Part shown: positions 1-4,660 of the stretch, one piece after another
How the letters are laid out: each line of letters begins with the position of its first letter
How positions within the stretch are numbered: position 1 is the first letter of the stretch
Source: BPJO01 sp037189665
Lineage (GTDB): Bacteria; Planctomycetota; Phycisphaerae; Tepidisphaerales; Tepidisphaeraceae
DNA length: 8,908 nucleotides
Assembly (NCBI GenBank): GCA_037189665.1
Contig: JBBCIV010000254.1
Span: 1-8,908, forward strand
Reading direction: 5' to 3'
Made by a program: the position numbers and the translations under genes
The notes under the pieces: generated by a model
Seen by the model: only the letters and a program-made list of their open reading frames with translations
Told to the model about the DNA's origin: nothing
The model's database searches: none

Positions 1-264
1 ATCGTGACGGTAAGCACGGTAGATGAGCCGGGACAGGTTTTCGAGTTCGGCACGCTTGAGCCGACCCACCGAGCCGGCCAGATCGATCTCCATCCGTTCC
101 GCTGCCGCCCGGACGCCGGCGAGCGTAAAACCGAGCTTGGCGGCAATAAAGGTGAGCGCCTCGTCAACGGATTTGCGTGGCATCAGATGTTGGCGCGTGG
201 ATAATTCGTCCAGAATATCAGCCGGGCCGAGCGATTTCAGCCGGCGAAGAATCGTGCGGTTCAT
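1..264 (-). CDS. Hypothetical protein, N-terminal part (C-terminus beyond the window)
   Basis: An open frame of 88 codons starts with ATG at 264-262 on the minus strand and stays open to base 1, so the protein continues beyond the left edge. The visible part begins MNRTILRRLKSLG and reads as Ala/Leu/Glu/Arg-rich amphipathic helix, without a signal peptide, membrane segment or catalytic motif that I recognise. The overlapping plus-strand frame is Ser/Arg-rich and looks like its antisense shadow, which supports the minus-strand reading; third codon positions here are mostly G or C. Upstream of the ATG is only a weak purine stretch (AGAGAAAG). A weak promoter, TCGACA with a 17-bp spacer and CATACA, could lie in the 112-bp divergent spacer shared with the next gene. 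Family and function are unknown; coding status is fairly likely, identity is not. Confidence 0.6.
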   Translation of the reverse strand, partial: MNRTILRRLKSLGPADILDELSTRQHLMPRKSVDEALTFIAAKLGFTLAGVRAAAERMEIDLAGSVGRLKRAELENLSRLIYRAYRHD

Positions 265-365
265 TCTCAACTTTCTCTGGGTCGTCGAGGTAACTGTATG
301 CAGGAAATACTTACGTGTGTCGAGTGATTTTTCTGTAGAACGACAGGTTTGGCAAACGCGTAGAG

Positions 366-373
366 AGGGAGGG
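366..373 (+). promoter_or_regulatory. Shine-Dalgarno site setting the GTG start at 377
   Basis: AGGGAGGG ends three bases before the GTG at 377 (AGGGAG ends five bases before it). This, with the signal sequence that begins exactly there, decides the start of the exported protein against the in-frame upstream ATG at 23, whose extra 118 codons are a Ser/Arg-rich shadow of the opposite-strand gene. Confidence 0.7.
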
Positions 374-376
374 ATA

Positions 377-1057
377 GTGAAATCGATCGTCATCAATATA
401 TCCTGCTGTATCTTGGCGGGATGTCTGGCGAGCGTTGTGAACGCGGAGTCGCTGGCAGTGCAAACAGGCGATTTGGAAGTCGCCAGTGCAACCGCCACGG
501 CATCAGGCAGCAAGACGGTCGCAGAAGGAACGGTTGAGAAGGGACAGGTCATCTTCCCAAAGGTGCTCCCGGGCGAGGGCTACGACGTCGCAATTCGTAC
601 CCGGCCAGGCCCGGTGTTGCGGCTGATCGATTTGAGCTGGCATACCCCCACCATTCCCTCCGAGCCTGCGGCAGAGCCCATGGCCGAGGAAGACCGACAG
701 GCGATCGAGGCAATCCTGCGCGATATCAAGGCCTTCACTAACAAAAACCGTTTTCTACATCTGAGCGGCGACTCCCAGCGGGCAACGGCGCTCGTGGAAC
801 TGATCCGCGACAGCGACTTTCACGCCCGAAAAGGGGATGAAGTCATCTGGCGAATTGAGGTCTGGTACTTTGAAAATCAGGCTGGCGGATGGGCGAAGAC
901 ACAGCAGCAGAACCGCGTTGTGGAGCGCAAACGCTTCGCCTCGACGGCGGAATTCGAGGCGCATCGAAAGCCATTCGTCTGGATCGGAATTGATAAAGGG
1001 CTGAAGATCGAGCGAGGAAAGGACAGCCTCATCATTCCACCGAAACGAGAAGGTTGA
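377..1057 (+). CDS. Exported protein of unknown function, possible lipoprotein
   Basis: The 226-residue product starts at GTG. Residues 1-23 form an export signal: a short basic N-terminus (MK), a hydrophobic core, then two possible processing sites. These are a lipobox-like L-A-G-C at residues 13-16 (lipoprotein processing at Cys16) and V-N-A at 21-23 (ordinary signal peptidase). Residues about 48-75 resemble one beta-sandwich repeat of the carboxypeptidase-regulatory type (pattern G-x-V-x-F-x-x-V-x-P-G-x-x-Y-x-V). A Pro/Glu-rich linker spans about 90-103. Residues 104-200 form a helical then beta/aromatic domain (Asp-Phe-His near 147, Trp-rich strands at 158-172). There are no recognisable catalytic residues. 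I infer an envelope or periplasmic protein facing out of the cytoplasm. It stands alone and converges on the ACT-domain gene. Confidence 0.78.
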   Translation: MKSIVINISCCILAGCLASVVNAESLAVQTGDLEVASATATASGSKTVAEGTVEKGQVIFPKVLPGEGYDVAIRTRPGPVLRLIDLSWHTPTIPSEPAAEPMAEEDRQAIEAILRDIKAFTNKNRFLHLSGDSQRATALVELIRDSDFHARKGDEVIWRIEVWYFENQAGGWAKTQQQNRVVERKRFASTAEFEAHRKPFVWIGIDKGLKIERGKDSLIIPPKREG

Positions 1058-1182
1058 TGCGACGATCGGAGAGCCAGCCCCCGCATGCTTTACAGTGATG
1101 CTCTTTTTGTCGTAGCCGCGACGCCTGCGTCGCCCATTGGTTTTCCTGAATGTCCCGAATGGGCCGGTTCGTTGCTTCAGCG
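1058..1182. other. Convergent spacer between the exported protein and the ACT-domain gene
   Basis: No gene is seen here. The spacer holds a T-run at 1104-1108 preceded by only a 4-bp GCAT/ATGC stem, a poor terminator for the plus-strand gene. It also holds the GCGACGC/GCGTCGC palindrome (1118-1133) listed separately, and a CCCATT/AATGGG inverted pair (1133-1138 and 1158-1163). Any of these could help stop converging transcripts, but none is a convincing intrinsic terminator. Confidence 0.4.
1118..1133. repeat. Short GC-rich palindrome, possible bidirectional terminator or dispersed repeat
   Basis: Arms GCGACGC (1118-1124) and GCGTCGC (1127-1133) are perfect reverse complements two bases apart; as RNA this would be a 6-bp stem with a 4-nt loop. 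It lies between two converging genes. The plus strand downstream carries GGTTTTCC but no proper U-tract. It could be a transcription stop or a copy of a short interspersed palindrome. Confidence 0.4.
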
Positions 1183-1668
1183 TCAAGGCTTGACGTAGAG
1201 GTCACCTTCGCTGATGAGCCGGAAGCCCTTTTTGATCAGGAGTTGGGCCGCAAGGGTTGAATCGTCGGTATACACTGCGACCGCTGGCCCGAGAGGGGTA
1301 GTCATCATGGGGTAGGTGTAGTGCAGGTTCAATTCGGCGGCCAACAGTGCCGAACAAAGCGCCTGCAACGGGCTGCTCATCTTCGGCGGCATCTGCACGC
1401 AAAGCACTTCCGTCATGCTGAGCGAGAAGCCCTGCTTCTTCAGAAACGGCTTGGCATTATCCGGGTCAGAGACGATCAGCCGAACGAGCGCGGCGTCGGC
1501 GGACTCTTCGATGGCAAGAGCGTAGAGCTTCTGCTCGCCTTCTTCCAGCGACCGCAGGAGCGCCAGAAGACGGCCGACACGATTTTCAAGGAAAACCGTG
1601 AATTGCCGAACGCGCGTCACTTCAAACCCCGCCCCACTTGCGGTGGCCGGCGGGAGCACCTGTTCCAT
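1183..1668 (-). CDS. Tandem ACT-domain protein (putative amino-acid-binding regulator)
   Basis: The 161-residue product (from the ATG at 1668) has two ACT-like modules and little else. The first, about residues 21-95, opens with VRQFTVFLENRVGRL, the usual beta1-loop-helix of ACT domains with the conserved N-x-x-G turn before the helix. The second, about 96-158, is more divergent but ends with the typical strand 'KKGFRLISEGDL'. ACT pairs bind small ligands, usually amino acids, and regulate enzymes; no enzyme domain is attached, so a stand-alone sensor or a small subunit is likely. Ligand and partner cannot be read from the sequence. A TTG at 1689 would add seven residues, but neither start has a Shine-Dalgarno site, and a TATAGT -10 box seven bases before the ATG favours 1668 and a leaderless message. 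A perfect palindrome, CGTCAAG-G-CTTGACG (1181-1195), overlaps the stop codon. Confidence 0.8.
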   Translation of the reverse strand: MEQVLPPATASGAGFEVTRVRQFTVFLENRVGRLLALLRSLEEGEQKLYALAIEESADAALVRLIVSDPDNAKPFLKKQGFSLSMTEVLCVQMPPKMSSPLQALCSALLAAELNLHYTYPMMTTPLGPAVAVYTDDSTLAAQLLIKKGFRLISEGDLYVKP

Positions 1669-1675
1669 GGGGACT

Positions 1676-1681
1676 ACTATA
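1676..1681 (-). promoter_or_regulatory. -10 box (TATAGT) of the ACT-domain gene
   Basis: TATAGT reads on the minus strand with seven bases between it and the ATG at 1668, so transcription would start at or next to the first codon. No good -35 box is seen at the right distance (TTGACT further upstream is 22 bp away, too far). Confidence 0.45.
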
Positions 1682-1781
1682 GCGAGCAACGCGGCTAAAT
1701 CACAGTCAAATCATCGTTTGCAGCAGGACACAGCCGCCGGCGAACGCCACCCACCTTGGAATACCCGCAATGACCCGTGCC

Positions 1782-1820
1782 AAAAAACAGCCCCGCCAGA
1801 CCTGTGGCCCGGCGGGGCTG
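1782..1820 (-). terminator. Intrinsic terminator of the pseudopilin gene
   Basis: On the minus strand CAGCCCCGCC (1820-1811) pairs perfectly with GGCGGGGCTG (1797-1788) around a 13-nt loop and is followed at once by six T (1787-1782). It starts 37 bases after the pilin stop codon and reads only in the pilin direction. This is the clearest terminator in the window. Confidence 0.92.
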
Positions 1821-1856
1821 AGTTTCAGACAATCAAGCTGACCGTCAGACGAGGAT

Positions 1857-2768
1857 TTAGTCGTCGGTCGGGAGCAGGATCGAGTCGTTCGCATCGTACG
1901 GCGTGCCGTTGCCGCTCGTCGCACCCGAGGTGACGTTGGCACCTGTTCCGGTGACCGGCGTCGTCGCGCTGCGAGCGGTAAAGATGTTGTCGTTCTGCGT
2001 GCCAACGTAAGGCGAGGTCGCCCAGTCCACGTGACCATCGGCGTACAGGACGTTCTGACCGTCCTTGTCGTGGTTGTTGGAGTTGGCGCGGCGCATCGTG
2101 TTGCCAGCCGAACCGAAGGCCGTGGCGACGTTGTCGTCGTTCGGCGCCGTGCCGCTCACGCCGGGGTTGATGTCCGACATGATCGCGAAGTCGGCGGTCA
2201 TCGAATCATTGAACTGGAAGCCGTTCGACACCGCGCCCGTGCTCGGGTACGGGTTCTGGTACGAGTACGACAGCGCCTTGCTGATGCTGTTCGTATTCGA
2301 ACCGGTCGACCAGTTCGTGAACGACTGGATGTTCTGGTTCTGCAGTTCGAAACGATCGGCGTTGCTCGACGGGCAGATGAACACGTCAGTCGTGATGTCC
2401 TGCGTGCGCAACGTCAGGAACAAGGCCGCAGTAACGTCGTTACCGTTGACGATACCGTTCGTGCCGGTACCCCCGAAAGGCGTGGCATTGTTCTGCGGCG
2501 TGGTGTTCGCGCCACCCGTGCCCCACACAACGCCCGATGCGGCGTTATAAATGGTGCGCGGATAGGCGTTCGTGCGAACTTCTTCGTTCGCGTACATCTT
2601 CAGCGCCAGACCGATCTGACGCAGGTTGGACGAGCACTTGATGCGGTTGGCCGCCTCGCGGGCTCGGTTCAGCGAAGGCAGCAGGATCGAGATCAGCAGC
2701 GCGATGATGCCGATGACGACCAGCAGTTCGACAAGGGTAAAGCCCTTGCGGTTAGACAGACGCTTCAT
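1857..2768 (-). CDS. Prepilin-type pseudopilin with H-X(10)-DG motif (type II secretion-like)
   Basis: The 303-residue product has a class III (type IV pilin-like) signal: basic leader MKRLSNRKG, predicted prepilin-peptidase cut between Gly9 and Phe10, then FTLVELLVVIG with Glu14 (the fifth residue of the mature protein) and a hydrophobic helix to about residue 31. The helix continues through SLNRAREAANRIKCSSNLRQIG. The globular part is rich in Asn, Thr, Ser and Gly. Cys45 and Cys132 could form a disulfide. Near the C-terminus, NNH-DKDGQNVLYA-DGH (231-246) is the processing-associated H-X-DG motif, here with ten rather than nine residues between His233 and Asp244-Gly245. The protein ends DSILLPTDD. 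Such pseudopilins are plentiful in Planctomycetota and are thought to form or cap envelope pseudopili; the substrate is unknown. It is a single-gene unit with its own Shine-Dalgarno site, long leader and terminator. Confidence 0.93.
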   Translation of the reverse strand: MKRLSNRKGFTLVELLVVIGIIALLISILLPSLNRAREAANRIKCSSNLRQIGLALKMYANEEVRTNAYPRTIYNAASGVVWGTGGANTTPQNNATPFGGTGTNGIVNGNDVTAALFLTLRTQDITTDVFICPSSNADRFELQNQNIQSFTNWSTGSNTNSISKALSYSYQNPYPSTGAVSNGFQFNDSMTADFAIMSDINPGVSGTAPNDDNVATAFGSAGNTMRRANSNNHDKDGQNVLYADGHVDWATSPYVGTQNDNIFTARSATTPVTGTGANVTSGATSGNGTPYDANDSILLPTDD

Positions 2769-2773
2769 AGGAA

Positions 2774-2779
2774 GCTCCT
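2774..2779 (-). promoter_or_regulatory. Shine-Dalgarno site of the pseudopilin
   Basis: AAGGAG on the minus strand lies five bases before the ATG at 2768-2766. It is close to ideal and suggests strong translation. Confidence 0.85.
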
Positions 2780-2960
2780 TGACACGATTTGTCCCCGATC
2801 TGGTTCAGGAACACAAACCGTTGTGAATCATCCACTTGAAGCGTTGACCGAGTATGACGATGAGAGAAATGATGGCTGTCTTGGAGTGTCCGGATTGAAG
2901 GCCGGATTCCGATCTCGGTGTACTTGCCACAGGTGTAAGAATCACAACAAACCTTCAGAT

Positions 2961-2983
2961 CCGAAGACGACCATCGTCTTCGG
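2961..2983. repeat. Perfect 10-bp stem-loop in the pilin leader
   Basis: CCGAAGACGA (2961-2970) and TCGTCTTCGG (2974-2983) are exact reverse complements around CCA. T-rich sequence (2987-2995) follows on the plus strand, giving it the look of a terminator in the plus direction; in the pilin direction it would be a leader hairpin or a stop for read-through from coaD. Confidence 0.6.
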
Positions 2984-3095
2984 CGGTTTCTTTTCGTTGT
3001 ACTTCCGGGGTCTCACTCACTCGCCGCCGTCTTGGGTGGACGGCCCTCGCTCGCTCCGTGGTGCGCCCGGTCAAATAATGCACTAATGGGCACTA

Positions 3096-3129
3096 TTGAC
3101 AAGCACGAATGCTACCCATTGCGTGTCAA
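3096..3129. repeat. Inverted repeat in the pilin promoter, possible operator
   Basis: TTGACAAGC (3096-3104) and GCGTGTCAA (3121-3129) are reverse complements except for one position, with 16 bases between. The pair brackets the predicted -10 box. The right arm is itself half of a GTCAAG direct repeat (3125-3130 and 3134-3139). Binding by a regulator is possible but not shown. Confidence 0.35.
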
Positions 3130-3138
3130 GCTAGTCAA
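3109..3138 (-). promoter_or_regulatory. Probable promoter of the pseudopilin
   Basis: On the minus strand TTGACT (3138-3133) and TAGCAT (3114-3109) are separated by 18 bp: five of six and four of six matches to the sigma-70 type boxes. Upstream lies an A-rich stretch (about 3142-3169, including six consecutive A) that could act as an UP element. A second TTGACA (3129-3124) follows nine bases after the first TTGAC. Sigma-factor preferences of this organism are not known, so this is an inference. Confidence 0.45.
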
Positions 3139-3175
3139 GAGTTTTCCGATTTAACCCCTCATTTTTTCGCTGCCA

Positions 3176-3207
3176 GAGCGGCCCGCGGGCACTTTATCGG
3201 GCCGCTC
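3176..3207 (-). terminator. Stem-loop directly after coaD (probable transcription end, no U-tract)
   Basis: On the minus strand GAGCGGCCCG (3207-3198) pairs perfectly with CGGGCCGCTC (3185-3176) around a 12-nt loop, beginning four bases past the coaD stop codon. The bases that follow are TGGCAGCGAAAAAATG, A-rich rather than T-rich, so it lacks the tail of a classical intrinsic terminator. Position and stem strength still favour a 3'-end role (termination or mRNA protection). Confidence 0.55.
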
Positions 3208-3211
3208 CAAT

Positions 3212-3751
3212 TCAGTTCGCCGGCGTGTCGGGGCGGCTTTCTTTCTTAAATGCCCCGTTTTTCCTCATTTCCATCAGTCGGCGGATGATCGGCGCGGGCA
3301 CGATCGACTCCAGTTGTCGGACGTCGCCCCCCAACGTCACGACCTGTCGAATCAGGCTGCTGGAGGTGAGGGCATACTGCTCGCCGGTCATGATGAAGAC
3401 CGTTTCCACCCCGCCGACCGCCCGGTTCGCCAGCGCAAGCTGAAACTCATACCGCACGTCGGCAGCATCGCGGATGCCACGGAGGAGGGTCGTCGCCTTC
3501 ACCTGCCGGACGAAATCCATCGTCAGCCCGGTGTACTTCGCGACCTTCACCGTTTTCTCTCGTTTCAGCAGGTCGCGGATCATCGCCACGCGTTCGTCCA
3601 GCGTGAACATCTCGCGTTTGTCGGGGTTCACGCCCACCGCCACGATCAGTTCGTCGAAGAGCTTTACGCCCCTGCGGATCAAATCGAGATGGCCGTTGGT
3701 GATCGGATCGAACTGCCCGGGAAACACCGCTCGGCGGAGGGTTTTGGCCAT
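3212..3751 (-). CDS. coaD: Phosphopantetheine adenylyltransferase (PPAT)
   Basis: CoaD transfers AMP from ATP to 4'-phosphopantetheine, giving dephospho-CoA, the penultimate step of coenzyme A synthesis in the cytoplasm. The 179-residue product shows the family pattern throughout: the nucleotidyltransferase motif PGQFDPITNGHLD (11-23) with T18-N-G-H21, Lys45 and the MFTLDERVAMI segment (48-58), RGIRDAADVRYE (91-102), and TSSSLIRQV (129-137), the counterpart of the ISSSLV motif. It is about 15-20 residues longer than the usual form, through a basic, probably disordered C-terminal tail. It is divergent from pgeF, 96 bp away. There is no Shine-Dalgarno site; a TTGGCA/TAAGAC promoter ends ten bases before the ATG, so the message would have almost no leader. 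Confidence 0.97.
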   Translation of the reverse strand: MAKTLRRAVFPGQFDPITNGHLDLIRRGVKLFDELIVAVGVNPDKREMFTLDERVAMIRDLLKREKTVKVAKYTGLTMDFVRQVKATTLLRGIRDAADVRYEFQLALANRAVGGVETVFIMTGEQYALTSSSLIRQVVTLGGDVRQLESIVPAPIIRRLMEMRKNGAFKKESRPDTPAN

Positions 3752-3761
3752 GGTCCGTGCT

Positions 3762-3791
3762 GTCTTACCGCGCTGGCGGGCCGGTTGCCAA
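3762..3791 (-). promoter_or_regulatory. Probable coaD promoter
   Basis: On the minus strand TTGGCA (3791-3786) and TAAGAC (3767-3762) are 18 bp apart. The -35 is good (five of six), the -10 weak (three of six). The hexamer ends ten bases before the coaD ATG, so the leader would be only a few bases. Confidence 0.4.
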
Positions 3792-3840
3792 TCCCGCTGG
3801 CCCGGAGGGGTGGCAAGTTGCCGACGGACGGGTAACTTGC
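3785..3840. repeat. Overlapping inverted repeats between coaD and pgeF
   Basis: TTGCCA (3785-3790) pairs with TGGCAA (3811-3816), 26 bp apart start to start. GCAAGTT (3813-3819) pairs with AACTTGC (3834-3840). The first pair covers the predicted -35 boxes of both divergent promoters; the second covers the predicted pgeF -10 box. This arrangement suits a shared operator or alternative hairpins, but chance is not excluded. Confidence 0.4.
3810..3838 (+). promoter_or_regulatory. Possible pgeF promoter
   Basis: GTGGCA (3810-3815) and TAACTT (3833-3838) are 17 bp apart, four and three matches to the standard boxes. The hexamer ends nine bases before the GTG start codon, implying a leader of only a few bases. 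Weak on its own; it is supported by the same layout in neighbouring genes. Confidence 0.3.
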
Positions 3841-3847
3841 TGCGACT

Positions 3848-4660
3848 GTGATTCAGCCCGCGACCGCCATCAATGGAGTGCTCACCTATCAGTCGCCCCT
3901 GTTAAGCGAGGCCGGCGTGCCCCACGCCTTCTCCACTCGCATCGGCGGCATGAGCGATGGCCCGTTTTCATCGCTGAACCTCGGCAATCCTTCCGGCCAA
4001 CCCACTCAGGACCAGCCCGACCGCATCGCCGAAAACTACCGCAGGCTGCACGAGGCCATCGGCTGTGAGGATCGCCACCGCGTCTTCGCCCATCAAGTAC
4101 ACGGCGCCTGCGTCCTCGATCCTGCCATCTCCCCCGTCACCGATTCCATGTATGGCGGGACCGAGATCGGCCGGGGCGACGCGATCGTCTCCGCGGATGG
4201 CGGCAAACTGCTCAGCGTTCGCGTTGCCGACTGCGTTCCCCTGCTGCTGGCCGACCGATCGGGCCGGCGCGTGGCGGCCGTTCATGCGGGATGGCGCGGC
4301 GTTGTACTGGGAGCGGCAGTCGAGGCGCTCCGACATATCGGCGACGCCTCGCAGGTCGTCGTCGCGATCGGGCCATCCATCAGCTTCGATCAATTTGAAG
4401 TCGGCCTGGAGGTGCTCTCCGAATTCCAGAAGGCGTTCGGCCGCGCGACGCCCTATCGTGCCAGTTCCACCAACCCCGCCAAAGCCTACGTCGATCTCCG
4501 CGAAGCCCTGCGCATCCAACTTCAGGCCGCCGGCGTGCCGGAGGATCAAATCGAGGGAACCGATCGCTGCACCGTCACCCACGCCGGCGAGTTTTTCTCC
4601 CACCGCCGCGACGCCGGCCTTACCGGTCGGATGGCGGCCGTCATCGGGGTCAGGCGATGA
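3848..4660 (+). CDS. pgeF: Peptidoglycan editing factor / polyphenol oxidase family (YfiH, YlmD, LACC1-like)
   Basis: Members of this zinc-dependent family have purine nucleoside phosphorylase and adenosine deaminase activities, and in E. coli PgeF removes mis-made UDP-MurNAc carrying L-Ser. The 270-residue product, starting at GTG, has the full signature: FSTRIGGMSDGPFSSLNLG (28-46), HQVHG (82-86), the metal ligands His85, Cys129 (in RVADCVPLLL) and His146 (in HAGWRG), AIGPSISFDQFEVG (173-186), and C-T near 241 with FFSHRRD-x4-GR (249-261). Length is normal for the family. It overlaps the next gene by four bases (ATGA), so the two are probably co-transcribed and translationally coupled. Its own start has no Shine-Dalgarno site. 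Which reaction matters in this organism is not shown by sequence. Confidence 0.94.
   Translation: MIQPATAINGVLTYQSPLLSEAGVPHAFSTRIGGMSDGPFSSLNLGNPSGQPTQDQPDRIAENYRRLHEAIGCEDRHRVFAHQVHGACVLDPAISPVTDSMYGGTEIGRGDAIVSADGGKLLSVRVADCVPLLLADRSGRRVAAVHAGWRGVVLGAAVEALRHIGDASQVVVAIGPSISFDQFEVGLEVLSEFQKAFGRATPYRASSTNPAKAYVDLREALRIQLQAAGVPEDQIEGTDRCTVTHAGEFFSHRRDAGLTGRMAAVIGVRR

Larger units (their letters stand above)
2769..3102 (-). promoter_or_regulatory. Long, structured 5' leader of the pseudopilin; no gene seen
   Basis: Together with 3103-3211 this forms a 443-base stretch without a credible gene. If the promoter at 3109-3138 is used, the pilin message has about 330 untranslated bases. Read on either strand, the leader has three perfect stems: GCCGTC/GACGGC with a 7-nt loop (3026-3044); CCGAAGACGA/TCGTCTTCGG with a 3-nt loop (2961-2983); and TCCGG/CCGGA with an 8-nt loop (2889-2906). 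The middle stem is the strongest. On the plus strand it is followed by CGGTTTCTTTTC, so it could also stop plus-strand transcription, but no plus-strand gene precedes it. I could not match the leader to a known riboswitch class. Confidence 0.5.

Noticed and set aside
23..376. The 118-codon N-terminal extension of the exported protein
   Set aside because: It is Ser/Arg-rich, antisense to another coding frame, and would bury the signal peptide inside the protein. The GTG at 377 has a good Shine-Dalgarno site.
2942..2974. A ten-residue leader peptide frame (minus) inside the pilin leader hairpin
   Set aside because: It has no Shine-Dalgarno site and no run of one amino acid that would suggest attenuation; frames this short occur by chance.
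2031..3086. A 351-codon plus-strand open frame over the pilin and its leader
   Set aside because: It is antisense to the pseudopilin, is Val/Arg-rich without any domain, and has no ribosome site; the pilin signature on the other strand is unambiguous.
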